A DNA stretch of 64,000 bases, from positions 1 to 64,000 of the forward strand of contig NZ_UTBZ01000026.1 of the NCBI RefSeq assembly GCF_900580865.1, in the 5' to 3' direction. Positions within the stretch are counted from its first letter, which is position 1; each line of letters opens with the position of its first letter. The notes under the pieces were generated by a model. The model made no database searches. It saw nothing but the letters and a program-made list of their open reading frames with translations, and was not told the DNA's origin. Positions 1 through 9,655 of the stretch are shown piece after piece. The stretch is from Pseudomonas viridiflava. GTDB taxonomy: Bacteria > Pseudomonadota > Gammaproteobacteria > Pseudomonadales > Pseudomonadaceae. Made by a program: the position numbers and the translations under genes.

Positions 1-110
1 ATCGGCGCTTGGGTGAAAGGAGGAGGGGCGAAATCTCCCACGGTCTGTGCTGCGTCAACAGCCAGAATCGAGCCTTGTCCCTCCTCCTCCCTTCAAGTCC
101 TACCATACAA

Positions 111-255
111 GCGAGCCTGCTCGCGAAGGGGCCGGCCCAAACACCACCAAAACATCAGAGACACCACTACTGGATCAACTCAGTGCTCTCAATGATCGAA
201 TGCAATTGACTTAACACCACAGAACAATGTGGGAGCGAGCTTGCTCGCGAAGGGG
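111..255. repeat. Two REP-type repeats in a gene-free stretch
   Basis: Bases 1-280 contain no convincing gene. Two copies of a Pseudomonas REP core are visible at 111-131 and 235-255. Each is a GCGAGC..GCTCGC palindrome followed by GAAGGGG, and they lie in the same orientation 124 bp apart. In the Hxc cluster of P. aeruginosa the secreted alkaline phosphatase gene follows the gspF homologue. Here only REP sequence is seen downstream of gspF. Confidence 0.7.
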
Positions 256-280
256 CCCGATCAGACACCATAAAAACCGG

Positions 281-1492
281 CTACTGGACCAGCTGATTGA
301 TCTCAATGATCGGCAGCAACACCGCCATCACAATCACCAGCACCACCCCGCCCATCACCACAATCATCAGCGGCTCAAGCAACGCGGTCATGCCCATTGC
401 CCGTCGTTCAATGTCACGCGACAGGGTTTGCGCTGCGCGCTCCAGCATCGGTGGCAATGAACCGGTTTTCTCGCCACTGGCGATCAGATGAATCAGCACC
501 GGCGGGAACACGTTTTCCACCCGCAACGCCGCCGCCAGGTTCACACCCTCACGCACCTTCGCCGTGGCCTCAGTGACGCTCAAACTCAAGCGGTCATTGG
601 ACAACGTCTGTCGTGCCGCCTCCAGCGCGCGCAACAACGGCACCCCGGCGCCGCCGAGAATCGCCAACGTCGAGGCGAAACGTGCGGTGTTCAGACCGAG
701 GATGAATCGCCCGAACAACGGCAACTTCAGCACGCGATGATGCCAACTCAAACGCGCCGCCGGATTACGCAGATACAGGCGCCAGCTCCAAAACGCGCCG
801 GCCATGATCCCTGCGCACAGCCAGCCCCAACTGCGGATGAAATCACTGGCGTTGAGCATCGCCAAGGTCAGCCCCGGCAAATCCTGCCGCGCCTGGGAAA
901 ACGCACTGACCACCTGCGGCACCACGTAACTGAGCAGGAAAATCACAATGCCGATCGACACCAGCCCAACCACGCCCGGATAGATAAACGCAGTGAGAAT
1001 CTTGCCGCGCAGGTTGTTGCGCTCCTCAATGTAATCCGCCAGCCGTTCCATCACCTGCGCCAGATCGCCAGACTCCTCCCCCGCCGCAATCAGCGCGCGA
1101 TAGATCTCAGGAAAATCCCGTGGCCGCGCCGCCAGCGACTCGGCCAGACGCATGCCGCTGCGCACATCCGCACGCACGGCGCTGAGGGTGTGGGCTATGT
1201 GCTTTTTTTCAGCCTGCTCGACCGTGGCACTCAGCGCCGCTTCCAACGGCAGACTCGCACCGAGCAGACTCGCGAGTTGGCGTGTAGCCCAGGCGAGGTC
1301 GTTGTCCGAGAGTTTGGCGCTGAACAGTCCGCCACCGCCGTGCTGGGCGACGTTGCTTTCCTTGTGCACCGATAAAGCGGTCAAACCACGCCCGCGTAAT
1401 GTTGTGAACGCGGCAGCCTGGCTATCGGCCTCAAGGTGCCCGGATTCAATCTTGCCGGTCGCATCAGCGGCTTCAAAACGATAGCGATTCAT
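281..1492 (-). CDS. gspF: Type II secretion inner-membrane platform protein GspF (HxcS-like)
   Basis: 403 aa, the normal length for GspF. It is the polytopic inner-membrane protein that couples the GspE ATPase to the pseudopilus. Two homologous T2SF domains are visible (about residues 70-190 and 270-395), with hydrophobic segments near 170-195, 220-240 and 370-395. The N-terminal [20 protein letters not shown] is typical of the family. The start overlaps the gspE stop by one base, so the two are co-translated. It is the last gene of the leftward gspG-K-L-M-D-E-F operon and corresponds by order to hxcS of P. aeruginosa. Confidence 0.95.
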   Translation of the reverse strand: MNRYRFEAADATGKIESGHLEADSQAAAFTTLRGRGLTALSVHKESNVAQHGGGGLFSAKLSDNDLAWATRQLASLLGASLPLEAALSATVEQAEKKHIAHTLSAVRADVRSGMRLAESLAARPRDFPEIYRALIAAGEESGDLAQVMERLADYIEERNNLRGKILTAFIYPGVVGLVSIGIVIFLLSYVVPQVVSAFSQARQDLPGLTLAMLNASDFIRSWGWLCAGIMAGAFWSWRLYLRNPAARLSWHHRVLKLPLFGRFILGLNTARFASTLAILGGAGVPLLRALEAARQTLSNDRLSLSVTEATAKVREGVNLAAALRVENVFPPVLIHLIASGEKTGSLPPMLERAAQTLSRDIERRAMGMTALLEPLMIVVMGGVVLVIVMAVLLPIIEINQLVQ

Positions 1493-2898
1493 CAGGCGTC
1501 CCGTGTCACACGCAAGATTTCTTCAGGCGCGGTGGCACCGCTGCGGATCCAGCGCTCACCGTCCTCGCGCAGGCTGAACATGCCGGCTTTCGCGGCGGAT
1601 GCGCGCAAGGCCTGCTCCCCTGCCCCTTGGTGGATCAGGGTACGGATGTCGTCGTCGATGCAGAACAATTCGTGAATACCGGTGCGGCCGCTGTAGCCGG
1701 TTTGATTGCAGTTTGCGCAACCCACCGGGCGCCAAGTGCCGGGCGCGGTGGGGTCTTCTTCCTTGCATTGATTGCACAGGCGCCGCACCAAACGTTGCGC
1801 GAGCACGCCGAGCATCGACGAGGCCAGCAGAAACGGCTCGACGCCCATGTCGATCAAGCGGTTGACCGCCGACACCGCGTCGTTGGTGTGTAGCGTCGCC
1901 AGCACCAAGTGACCGGTCAGCGATGCTTGCACCGCGATTTGCGCGGTTTCGAGATCGCGGATTTCGCCGATCATGATGATGTCCGGGTCTTGCCGCAGAA
2001 TCGCCCTTAACGCGAGGGCAAAAGTCATGTCGATCTTGGCGTTGACCTGAATCTGGCTGATGCCCGGTAGGTCGTATTCCACCGGATCTTCCACGGTAAG
2101 GATGTTGCTGGTGCTGGCATCGAGCCGGGCCAGTGCCGCATAGAGGCTGGTGGTTTTGCCACTACCGGTAGGGCCAGTGACCAGGACGATGCCGTGAGGC
2201 TGACGGATCAGGTGGTCGAGTTTGGCCAGCACCTGCGCGTCCATGCCGAGGGTTTCCAAGTGAAGGCGCCCGGCCTGTTTGTCGAGCAGACGCATCACCA
2301 CGCGTTCACCATGCCCGGTCGGCACCGTGGAGACACGAATATCGATCGGCCGCCCGGCCACCCGCAAAGCGATACGACCGTCCTGCGGCAAGCGTTTTTC
2401 GGCGATGTCGAGTTGCGCCATGATCTTGATCCGCGACACCAGCGCACCGTGCAACGCCTTGCGCGGCGAGACCACGTCACGCAGCGTGCCATCGACGCGG
2501 TAGCGCACCACCGAATGGGTTTCGAACGGTTCGATGTGAATGTCGCTGGCTTCGTCGCGCGCGGCCTGGGTGAGCAAGGCGTTGATCATGCGGATCACCG
2601 GCGCACCGTCCTGGGTGTCGAGCAGGTCGGTGATTTCCGGCATGTCCTGCATCAGGCGGTCGAGGTCGACTTCATTCTCTGCCGCGCCGACCACAGCGGC
2701 GGCACTGCCGGTGTCGGCATAGGCAGCGGCGAGCAAGCCATCCAGCTCATCATCGCGCACCCGCTGTATCGTGGTCGCGCCGAATTGGCGCCGCGCCTCG
2801 CTGATCGACCAGCCCGGCGTCGACGGGCACACCGTCAACACGCCATCGCACAACAGAATGCGCTGCGCCTTGGCCCAAGCGTAAGGCAGCGCGCTCAT
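1492..2898 (-). CDS. gspE: Type II secretion ATPase GspE (HxcR-like)
   Basis: 468 aa cytoplasmic ATPase that powers pseudopilus assembly. Visible motifs are Walker [10 protein letters not shown] (about 242-250), the Walker B/His-box region with [12 protein letters not shown], and a C-terminal four-cysteine zinc element (CNQC...CANC). The protein is shorter at the N terminus than XcpR-type GspE, as in the Hxc branch. A REPIN separates it from gspD upstream, which is unusual inside a secretion operon. The start ATG is followed by [11 protein letters not shown], and no better upstream start is visible. Confidence 0.95.
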   Translation of the reverse strand: MSALPYAWAKAQRILLCDGVLTVCPSTPGWSISEARRQFGATTIQRVRDDELDGLLAAAYADTGSAAAVVGAAENEVDLDRLMQDMPEITDLLDTQDGAPVIRMINALLTQAARDEASDIHIEPFETHSVVRYRVDGTLRDVVSPRKALHGALVSRIKIMAQLDIAEKRLPQDGRIALRVAGRPIDIRVSTVPTGHGERVVMRLLDKQAGRLHLETLGMDAQVLAKLDHLIRQPHGIVLVTGPTGSGKTTSLYAALARLDASTSNILTVEDPVEYDLPGISQIQVNAKIDMTFALALRAILRQDPDIIMIGEIRDLETAQIAVQASLTGHLVLATLHTNDAVSAVNRLIDMGVEPFLLASSMLGVLAQRLVRRLCNQCKEEDPTAPGTWRPVGCANCNQTGYSGRTGIHELFCIDDDIRTLIHQGAGEQALRASAAKAGMFSLREDGERWIRSGATAPEEILRVTRDA

Positions 2899-2916
2899 TT
2901 CAAGCCCTCCCCAATC

Positions 2917-3017
2917 CCTGTAGGAGCTGCCGAAGGCTGCGATCTTTTGATCTTTGGTCGTTTGGGTCCGTCGAAGAGCAAGATCAAAAGATCGCAGCCT
3001 TCGGCAGCTCCTACAGG
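2917..3017. repeat. REPIN-like inverted repeat between gspD and gspE
   Basis: Two perfect 38-bp arms (2917-2954 and 2980-3017) flank a 25-bp loop. The arm begins CCTGTAGGAGCTGCCGAAGG, a well-known Pseudomonas REP family. The element fills most of the 151-bp gspD-gspE gap and could form a long hairpin in the mRNA. It may reduce or stabilise part of the transcript; that is inference. Confidence 0.85.
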
Positions 3018-3049
3018 TCGGTTTTGCAGATCAAGAGGCAATGTCGGCG

Positions 3050-5419
3050 TCATTGGATGGGCACCGCTTTGATGGTTGCGCGTGGGCCAGAGCTCGGTAA
3101 CACAGCCGGCACACCTTGTGCCGCCGTCGGCAACTGCGGCGCTTGCATATCCGGCATTGCCCAGCTGCGTTCCGGCTGCAAACCACCCTGCGCGCGGCGC
3201 ATGAAGTCGTAGCGGTTGAGCGTGATGCTGCGCCCCGCTTCGCTGTCGCGGATGATATAAGGGCGCAGGAACACCATCAGGTTGGTCTTGGTGATCGCCC
3301 GGCGCTCGTTGCGAAACAGTGCGCCAATGCCCGGCAAGCTGCCCAGCCACGGCACCGCGTCGTTGCTTTGGCTGTAGCCGTCCTGCAGCAACCCGCCGAG
3401 CACCATGATCTGCCCGTCGTCGAGCAAAATACTGGTGTCGATTGCACGTTTGTTGGTGACGATGCCCGTCGATGTCGCGCTGTTGGAAGCGCGTTCGTCG
3501 ATGCTGCTGACTTCCTGATAGATATCGAGCTTCACCGTGCCGCCCTCGGAAATCTGCGGGCGCACATTGAGCTTCAGGCCAACCTCTTCACGGGTCACGG
3601 TCTGGAACGGGTTATTGCTAGTGCCCCCGCCGCCAGTCACATAACTGCCGCTGACAAACGGAATGGTCTGGCCAACGAAAATACTCGCCGCTTCGTTATC
3701 GAGGGTCAGCAGGTTCGGCGTCGACAGCACGTTGGTGCCACCCTTACTTTTCAAGGCCCGGGCCAGCACCTTCAGGTCGAGAATCTTGCCGATCCCCGGA
3801 ATATCCACGGTGCCGTTGACGTAGCCCAGGTTCAAACCTTGCGGCAACACGTCGATGCTGGTTTTGCCGTTGGTGTTGATCCCCGAGCCGCCCAGATTCG
3901 CGCCACCGATCACGCCATTACCCCCGAGGTTACCGGTCTGCCATTGCACGCCAAACTCACTGGCATCGTCCTCGCCGACTTCGACAATCAGGCTTTCAAT
4001 CACCACTTGCGCGCGGCGCTGGTCGAGCAGATCGATCACCTCGCGCAGGTTGCGATACAACGGCTCCGGCGCAGAAATCAGCAAGGTGTTGGTGGTGGCG
4101 TCGGCCTGAATGGTCACGCCGCCAGCGCTGAAGGCGACGTTCTGCTCGCTGCTTTGCGCGCCGCCGCTACCGGTTGTGCTGCCACTGCTGCCCTGGGCGT
4201 AACTGCCACCCGTGCTGCCGCTGCTATTAGTCGTTGTTGTGCCGCTGCTTTGCGTACCGCTCTGACCGTTCTGCCCAGCGCTGCCACCAGTGCTTGCCCC
4301 CATGGAACTGAGCACCGAACGTGCACTGTCACTGCTGCCGCTATCACTCTCGCCCGTGAGCAAACCACGCAACGCCTGCGCCAGTTTCGCCGCTTGCGCG
4401 TTACGCAAATAAACCACGTGCAAATTGCTCGGATTACTCTGCGCATTGTCGAGTTTGTAGATCAGGTTACGCGCCAGCTCCGTGCGCTCCGGGCTGCCGG
4501 CGCGAATGATGATGGTGTTGGAACGCGGATCACCAATCACGGCGATTTTCTGCGTCGGATCATTGCCCGGCGCATCGAGCAAATCCGCCACCATCGGCGC
4601 AATGTCGGCAGCGATGCCGTTCTGGATCTGCACCACATCGGTGTCGATCGCACTGGGTGAATCAATGCTCGCGATCAACTGCGCAACACGGGTCAGGTTC
4701 TCCGCGTAATCGGTGATGACGATGGTGTTATTGCCCGGATAGGCGTTGATCGGATTGTTTGGCGAAACGATCGGCCGCAGCACCGGAATCAGGTTCACCG
4801 CGTTTTCGTATTGCAGGCGAAACGTGCGCGTGAGCATGCCGTTACCCGCCGGCTTATCGGCGCTGTAGATCGGCCCACCGAGCAACTTCGCATCAGCCTC
4901 CGGCACTACCTGCGCTACACCGCCGACATCGACCACGCTGAAACCCTGCATGCGCAACGCCGCCAGCAACATGTCGTAAGCCTGCCGCGCCGGCACCTGA
5001 CCTTCAGAGACCAGCGTCAGCGTGCCCTTGACCCGAGGATCGACCAAAAACTGCTGCCCGGTCGAACGCGACAGCGCGCGCACCACCGCTTGAATATCGG
5101 CGTCGACAAAATTCAGCGTCACCGGCTGATCGCCCAAAGGATTACTCGGCAAGGCAATTCCCGACGACGCCGCACCACTGCGCGCACTCTTGCTGATGTT
5201 GTGCAATTGCTTCGGCGCAGGTCGCGCCTGCGCCTGTGCGCGCTCGCGGTCGAGCACCGCGTCGCCGCTACGCTGAGTGTTGGCCAGCGGTCGACCGAGT
5301 TCACTGTCGACCAGCAACGGCGGCTGATTCTGCGGCGTGCTGGTGTTGCTGCATGCGCTCAGTGCCAACAACAGAAACGGCGCGGCCGTACGTACATAAT
5401 TGGAACCTGACCACTTCAT
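3050..5419 (-). CDS. gspD: Type II secretin GspD with its own lipobox (HxcQ-like)
   Basis: 789 aa outer-membrane secretin. The N terminus has a lipoprotein signal with lipobox L-S-A-C (Cys about 23), so the protein is probably lipidated and self-piloting, as reported for HxcQ. N0-N3 domains follow (the N0 start near 95 reads VTLNFVDADIQAVVRALSRS). A long Gly/Ser/Thr-rich insert lies in N3 (about 375-430). The C-terminal secretin domain carries VPWLGSLPGIGALF. No S-domain for a separate pilotin is obvious, which fits a lipidated secretin. It overlaps gspM by 4 bp at its start. Confidence 0.95.
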   Translation of the reverse strand: MKWSGSNYVRTAAPFLLLALSACSNTSTPQNQPPLLVDSELGRPLANTQRSGDAVLDRERAQAQARPAPKQLHNISKSARSGAASSGIALPSNPLGDQPVTLNFVDADIQAVVRALSRSTGQQFLVDPRVKGTLTLVSEGQVPARQAYDMLLAALRMQGFSVVDVGGVAQVVPEADAKLLGGPIYSADKPAGNGMLTRTFRLQYENAVNLIPVLRPIVSPNNPINAYPGNNTIVITDYAENLTRVAQLIASIDSPSAIDTDVVQIQNGIAADIAPMVADLLDAPGNDPTQKIAVIGDPRSNTIIIRAGSPERTELARNLIYKLDNAQSNPSNLHVVYLRNAQAAKLAQALRGLLTGESDSGSSDSARSVLSSMGASTGGSAGQNGQSGTQSSGTTTTNSSGSTGGSYAQGSSGSTTGSGGAQSSEQNVAFSAGGVTIQADATTNTLLISAPEPLYRNLREVIDLLDQRRAQVVIESLIVEVGEDDASEFGVQWQTGNLGGNGVIGGANLGGSGINTNGKTSIDVLPQGLNLGYVNGTVDIPGIGKILDLKVLARALKSKGGTNVLSTPNLLTLDNEAASIFVGQTIPFVSGSYVTGGGGTSNNPFQTVTREEVGLKLNVRPQISEGGTVKLDIYQEVSSIDERASNSATSTGIVTNKRAIDTSILLDDGQIMVLGGLLQDGYSQSNDAVPWLGSLPGIGALFRNERRAITKTNLMVFLRPYIIRDSEAGRSITLNRYDFMRRAQGGLQPERSWAMPDMQAPQLPTAAQGVPAVLPSSGPRATIKAVPIQ

Positions 5420-5958
5420 GAAGCTTCCTTAGCGCCCTGCGCCTGATCCATGCGAACGGTTCCCGACAGAGTGCCTGCCGTATCATCGACCTTGACCTCA
5501 CTTGCACGCTGCAAACGGGCCTCGACCACTTCAAGTGAAAACTGCACGGGGTGGATTAACAGCCAACTGATGACGGCATCAGCGGGCGCATCCTCGAACG
5601 TCAACTGCCAAGCGGTGCCAACTGCCTGCAATTGGTAGTGACCAAGCAGCCCGCTGCCATCGAGAGATTGCTGCAATGACCGCTCAAAGTTTTGCCCAAT
5701 GGGCGCTGTCGCCACCTCGCGCAACAACAGATCCAGCGCTTCGGCCTGGCCACGCAACTTCGGCGTTTCGGTCTGCCAATGCTCAATTTTTTTCAGCGGT
5801 GGCTGGACGAGCAGCAGCCAGATCAGCACGCCCCCCAACATCAATGCGGTGCCCGCGACCAGGCGTTTTTCGCGCAAGCTCAGCGGCGCCCAGTGCCGAT
5901 GAATCTGCGCACGTAGCAGGAGCCAGCGAGCCCGATAGATCGCCAGTAGATTATTCAT
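5416..5958 (-). CDS. gspM: Type II secretion protein GspM (HxcZ-like)
   Basis: 180 aa bitopic inner-membrane protein of the assembly platform, partner of GspL. One membrane segment is visible (LVAGTALMLGGVLIWLLLVQ), followed by a periplasmic region. The ATG at 5958 (MNNLLAIYRARW) overlaps the end of gspL by 8 bp. An earlier in-frame start exists but would push further into gspL. The family is poorly conserved, so the assignment rests on size, topology and position between gspL and gspD. Confidence 0.85.
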   Translation of the reverse strand: MNNLLAIYRARWLLLRAQIHRHWAPLSLREKRLVAGTALMLGGVLIWLLLVQPPLKKIEHWQTETPKLRGQAEALDLLLREVATAPIGQNFERSLQQSLDGSGLLGHYQLQAVGTAWQLTFEDAPADAVISWLLIHPVQFSLEVVEARLQRASEVKVDDTAGTLSGTVRMDQAQGAKEAS

Positions 5959-7129
5959 CGTCGCTGTCCATGACGGCATCGTCCTCAACCGCTGCCGGCT
6001 CAACCTGCGGGCTGAAAATCCACACGTTGTCTTCGCGCCTGGCGACCAACCCGGCCTGCGTCAGCGCTTCCGGCAATGCGCCGTCGGCGGGTGCCTGCGC
6101 AGTATCGGCAGCCAACTCCAGCTGCAAACTTCCCTGCTCATAGGTCATGCGCTGGACGCTGCCCGCCATAAATGGCAGCGCGCTCGCGGCATGTTGCACC
6201 AGGTAGGCAAACCCATGATTCGCGTCGGCCGTCACACCGCTGTGCCGGGCTGTCAATTGCTGGCGAGCCTGCTGCAACGGATTGAGAATCACCGGTAACT
6301 CTGGAAAAGCCTGCTTCACCCGTTGGCTCATTTGCGCCTTGAGCTGCTCGCCCCGGGTCACCTCACGTGCCGCGTAAAGGTTCAGCCCAGACAACCAGAT
6401 TGCAATCGCCAAGGCACAACAGAAGACGGCCTTGCCCCAACCGCGAGCGGGGCCGGCAGCCTTGCCGATGCCTGCATGCAACCCCCATCCCGGCGCAACG
6501 CCACACCAGCGCTGCGCCGCAGGTCGTGGTTCGACGACTGTTGCAGGAGCATCCGCGCCGATCCACTGCAAGCCGCGACCACTGGTGACGAGTTCATCCA
6601 GACGCTCCTGCGCCAAGGGTTCTACCGAAGCCTGCGCACGGCTGAAGCGCAGCAGCAATTGCCCCTCCAACACGCACGCGCTGACCTGCCCCTGCGCAGG
6701 GACCGGCAAAGCATAAGGCGCCGGATAAAGGCCTCGCAGCTTCAATCGGTGCTGAGTCAATAACTGCCCGAAACGATCCAGAGACGCCTGCGCGAGCCAG
6801 GCCAGCGACACTTGCCCCGAGACCTCACGAGCACTGTGTGCAACGTACATTTGTTCAGTGCCACCCAGAATCAGCGCCTGCGCGGCACACTTCACCGCCG
6901 CCTCGATCTTCACCGGCGCCAGCGGTGGCAACTGCAAACTGGTCAGTACGCTGTCCGCCGGATGCAAAAAAAACTCGACGGGCTGTAACGGCCACTCCTG
7001 TTCAATCAGCAACAGCGTACTGATACCGGTCTGACTGACCTGGTCGTGCCGATCCAGGCGCGCAAATTCAACCTCAGAGTCTGAGGTCAAACCCGCCAGC
7101 GGCGGCAAGGCGACTCGCAGGCGAGTCAT
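5951..7129 (-). CDS. gspL: Type II secretion protein GspL (HxcY-like)
   Basis: 392 aa. It has an actin-like cytoplasmic domain (about 1-230), one membrane segment near 240-260 (AVFCCALAIAIWLSGLNLYA) and a periplasmic ferredoxin-like tail. GspL recruits the GspE ATPase to the membrane and binds GspM. It overlaps gspK by 4 bp upstream and gspM by 8 bp downstream, so it is translationally coupled to both. Confidence 0.9.
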   Translation of the reverse strand: MTRLRVALPPLAGLTSDSEVEFARLDRHDQVSQTGISTLLLIEQEWPLQPVEFFLHPADSVLTSLQLPPLAPVKIEAAVKCAAQALILGGTEQMYVAHSAREVSGQVSLAWLAQASLDRFGQLLTQHRLKLRGLYPAPYALPVPAQGQVSACVLEGQLLLRFSRAQASVEPLAQERLDELVTSGRGLQWIGADAPATVVEPRPAAQRWCGVAPGWGLHAGIGKAAGPARGWGKAVFCCALAIAIWLSGLNLYAAREVTRGEQLKAQMSQRVKQAFPELPVILNPLQQARQQLTARHSGVTADANHGFAYLVQHAASALPFMAGSVQRMTYEQGSLQLELAADTAQAPADGALPEALTQAGLVARREDNVWIFSPQVEPAAVEDDAVMDSDDE

Positions 7130-8112
7130 ACGCCGAGCCTCGACCAGACCACTTTCGGCAGGTCGTCGGCAGGTCGATGCAACAGCGCATCCAGGCTGAC
7201 GCGGCGCTGGTCACGACGCGCGTGTCCACGCAGCAGAAACCAATCGCTGCTGATGCCGACGTTCAGTCCGTCGACAGTCAGATGCGGCAAGTGCAGACGG
7301 TTGACGAAGTCCCCGCGATTGAGGAACCACTGGCCACGATCGCGCTCTCCCACCACGGCCTTGGCCTGCGCGAGTGATAAACCCGGTACCACCGCCACCA
7401 ATACCTCGGCGCTGGCAGTATTACCGTTGACCCAGGTCTTGGCCGGAATCAGGCTGACATACTGATTCAAGCGCACAAGCAGCTCCTCGTTCATGCCTTC
7501 GAGGCCACGTAAATCATCAAGGCTGCGTAACATCGGCTGAGTGGCCGGCAAGGGCCTTCGACGCGCACCCGGCGACGTCGCACGGACGCCGTCGAAAACC
7601 GTCTGCGCCATACTCTGCCCGGCAGCTTGCAGGTCGGGCGTTCTCGGGTAGGAGGCAATGACGCGCTGGCTGATGCGCTGGCTGAGGGCAGCATCGATTC
7701 CGATCATTTCGCAGAGGCGTTCGAAGCTGCGCAACTGTCCGCCATCGACGCGCTCATTGCTGAGTAAATTGCGCAAATTGAACTTGCCCTGCTGATCCTC
7801 GATGCGCCCCTCGAAACCGCTCCCCGGCGAATTCAACAAATGGCTTTTGACAGGCTGCGCCCAAGGTTGATCGAGCCGGGTCAGCGCGTCCTGTTGACGC
7901 GTGTCCCTGAGCAGTTGCCGACTGAGCTCCAGCCCCGCCAACAGCGCGGCAGAGCCCTGCACTCGGGACTGTTCCGCTTCAAGAGAACGGGTAAAGACGC
8001 TCTGCCGGGTGAGCATGCCAGCGGCAATCACCGCAACCACGGCGGCAATCAGCAAGGCGCTGATAATGGCCATGCCGCGCTGCTTCTGCGCCTGTGGCGA
8101 GGATGAGTTCAT
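7126..8112 (-). CDS. gspK: Type II secretion minor pseudopilin GspK (HxcX-like)
   Basis: 328 aa, much larger than the other pseudopilins, as is normal for GspK, which caps the pseudopilus. The prepilin peptidase site is QRG|MAIISALLIAAVVAVIA. As in other GspK proteins, position +5 is not Glu. A long soluble domain follows with the GspK-type motif of residues spaced around NLRNLLSNERVDGGQLRSF. It lies 8 bp after gspG and overlaps gspL by 4 bp. Confidence 0.93.
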   Translation of the reverse strand: MNSSSPQAQKQRGMAIISALLIAAVVAVIAAGMLTRQSVFTRSLEAEQSRVQGSAALLAGLELSRQLLRDTRQQDALTRLDQPWAQPVKSHLLNSPGSGFEGRIEDQQGKFNLRNLLSNERVDGGQLRSFERLCEMIGIDAALSQRISQRVIASYPRTPDLQAAGQSMAQTVFDGVRATSPGARRRPLPATQPMLRSLDDLRGLEGMNEELLVRLNQYVSLIPAKTWVNGNTASAEVLVAVVPGLSLAQAKAVVGERDRGQWFLNRGDFVNRLHLPHLTVDGLNVGISSDWFLLRGHARRDQRRVSLDALLHRPADDLPKVVWSRLGV

Positions 8113-8120
8113 GGCCGCTC

Positions 8121-8570
8121 TCAGAGCTGCCAGGAACCGATATCGGCATTGACGCCGTCGCCGTCGGGTTGGCCGTCTGCGCCGAGGGAGAAGATGTCGA
8201 TCTCACCGTTCGCGCCAGGATTCAGATAGTTGTAAGGACGACCCCACGGGTCGTTGGGCAAGCGCTCCAGATAAGAGCGCCAGTTGCTGCTCTTCGCATC
8301 CGCTGGGCGCTCCACCAGCACTTTCAAACCCTGATTCAGGGTCGGATAAGTGCCGTGGTCGAGGCGATAGAGTTTGAGCGCCTGCATCAGGCCGGCGATG
8401 TCTTGTTTCGCCGCAGTAGCTCGGGCCTGATCAGGTCGGTCGAGCACCTTGGGCACGACCATCGCCGCCAGAATGCCGAGGATGACCACCACCACCATGA
8501 TCTCGATCAGGGTGAAACCCTGCTGGCCTCGACGGCCTGCGGACTGAGATTTGACGCGCGCGAAATCCAT
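8121..8570 (-). CDS. gspG: Type II secretion major pseudopilin GspG (HxcT-like)
   Basis: 149 aa with the start placed at 8570, because AAGGAAGG lies 5 bases upstream. Longer upstream in-frame starts have no ribosome binding site. The prepilin cleavage site is QQG|FTLIEIMVVVVILGILAA with Glu at +5. A GspG-type C-terminal domain follows with a calcium-site-like GADGQPDGDG segment. It is the first gene of the leftward operon. The promoter must lie in 8571-8716, shared with the divergent gspI. Confidence 0.95.
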   Translation of the reverse strand: MDFARVKSQSAGRRGQQGFTLIEIMVVVVILGILAAMVVPKVLDRPDQARATAAKQDIAGLMQALKLYRLDHGTYPTLNQGLKVLVERPADAKSSNWRSYLERLPNDPWGRPYNYLNPGANGEIDIFSLGADGQPDGDGVNADIGSWQL

Positions 8571-8716
8571 TTCAACCTTCCTTGGCATGATTACATTCGG
8601 CGCGCAGTGTAACAAAAGCCAGTCATCGTACAACAATCATTAACGCACTGTTTTTCTGCACATTCGCCAAAGGACGGGTGTTATTCTGCGGGCCGGTTTC
8701 AACCGCAGAGACAAGC

Positions 8717-9103
8717 ATGGAAGCGTTGCACAAGGAGCGAGGTTTTACCCTCATCGAGGTTCTGGTGGCCTTGGCAATCATCGCCGTGGCCATGTCTGCG
8801 GCGGTTCGCGTTGCGGGCCTGATGACCCAGAGCAATGGTCTGCTGCGCGATCGCTCGATCGCTTTGCTGGCGGCGCAGACCCGGCTCGCCGAACTGCGTC
8901 TGGAGGAAGATTTTGCCCCGGGACTGAAAACCTTCGAGTGTGATCAAGGTCGCCTGCAACTGCGCTGTGATCAACGCGTGACCCCGAGCACCGACGGACA
9001 ACTGATGCGCGTGACGCTGCTGGTTTCCGATCGCGAACGTCAGGCGCCACCCCTGGCGCGACTCGAAACCTTACTCGGTCGGCCGCAGGAAAAGCGCCAA
9101 TGA
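8717..9103 (+). CDS. gspI: Type II secretion minor pseudopilin GspI (HxcV-like)
   Basis: 128 aa from the ATG at 8717. The cleavage motif ERG|FTLIEVLVALAIIAVA with Glu +5 is preceded by a short basic leader. The size and the pattern of the globular part fit GspI. It is divergent from gspG. The next gene on the same strand is gspH, with the oppositely oriented gspC between them, the same layout as the hxc locus. Confidence 0.88.
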   Translation: MEALHKERGFTLIEVLVALAIIAVAMSAAVRVAGLMTQSNGLLRDRSIALLAAQTRLAELRLEEDFAPGLKTFECDQGRLQLRCDQRVTPSTDGQLMRVTLLVSDRERQAPPLARLETLLGRPQEKRQ

Positions 9104-9109
9104 CGCTGC

Positions 9110-9541
9110 TCAGGGTCGAGTCAACCGAGGCAGCGACGGGGAGTCTGGCAGCGTGCTGACTTTTAATCGGCTCTGTTCTGCGCCACGCTCAATGACCACC
9201 GCATCCTGTTCAATAGCTATCACGCGCACCCCCTGGGTCAGGCGATCACCCACCAGAAAACTGCGCGGCGGACCGTCGTTGAGACTTAGAATTGCCACTG
9301 CAGCGTGCGCCCCTGCGAGCACTCCGGAAACCTTGATATCCAACGGTGCCGGCTGGTTGGAAAACCACTGCAAAGCCGCTGTGTCGGCGCGCGTCGGCAA
9401 CACTTGGGGTGCCACCGCCGGAACGTGGGATTGTGCCGGCGTCAGCAATAGCGCAGACCAGAACAGTCCCCCTGCGAGTGCAGCGATCAGCGCCGCCGTT
9501 TGCACAAGCTGCGTTGCGGATAAGCGAAAAATAAATGCCAA
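9110..9541 (-). CDS. gspC: Type II secretion protein GspC (HxcP-like)
   Basis: 143 aa. A short cytoplasmic N terminus, one membrane segment (about 12-32), and a periplasmic HR domain (about 50-130 with SFLVGDRL and VIAIEQDAVVIERG). There is no C-terminal PDZ or coiled coil, so it is a short GspC. The protein links the platform to the secretin N0 domain. It is encoded against gspI and gspH and ends 6 bp after gspI. Confidence 0.85.
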   Translation of the reverse strand: MAFIFRLSATQLVQTAALIAALAGGLFWSALLLTPAQSHVPAVAPQVLPTRADTAALQWFSNQPAPLDIKVSGVLAGAHAAVAILSLNDGPPRSFLVGDRLTQGVRVIAIEQDAVVIERGAEQSRLKVSTLPDSPSLPRLTRP

Positions 9542-9655
9542 GTGCCAACCTCCCTGTTGTCCTGCGTCGCAGTCTACAGGACAACATTCGCTTTTCTATC
9601 CGGATTGAAGGTTCGAATCCGCCAGAATGGATTCACAACGAAGGAACGTTGCGGA

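Noticed and set aside
488..1375. 295-codon plus-strand frame over gspF
   Set aside because: Arg/Gln/His-rich shadow of gspF, without a family match.
3116..4660. 514-codon open frame on the plus strand
   Set aside because: It is the antisense shadow of gspD in high-GC DNA. The gspD frame has clear secretin motifs and this one has none.
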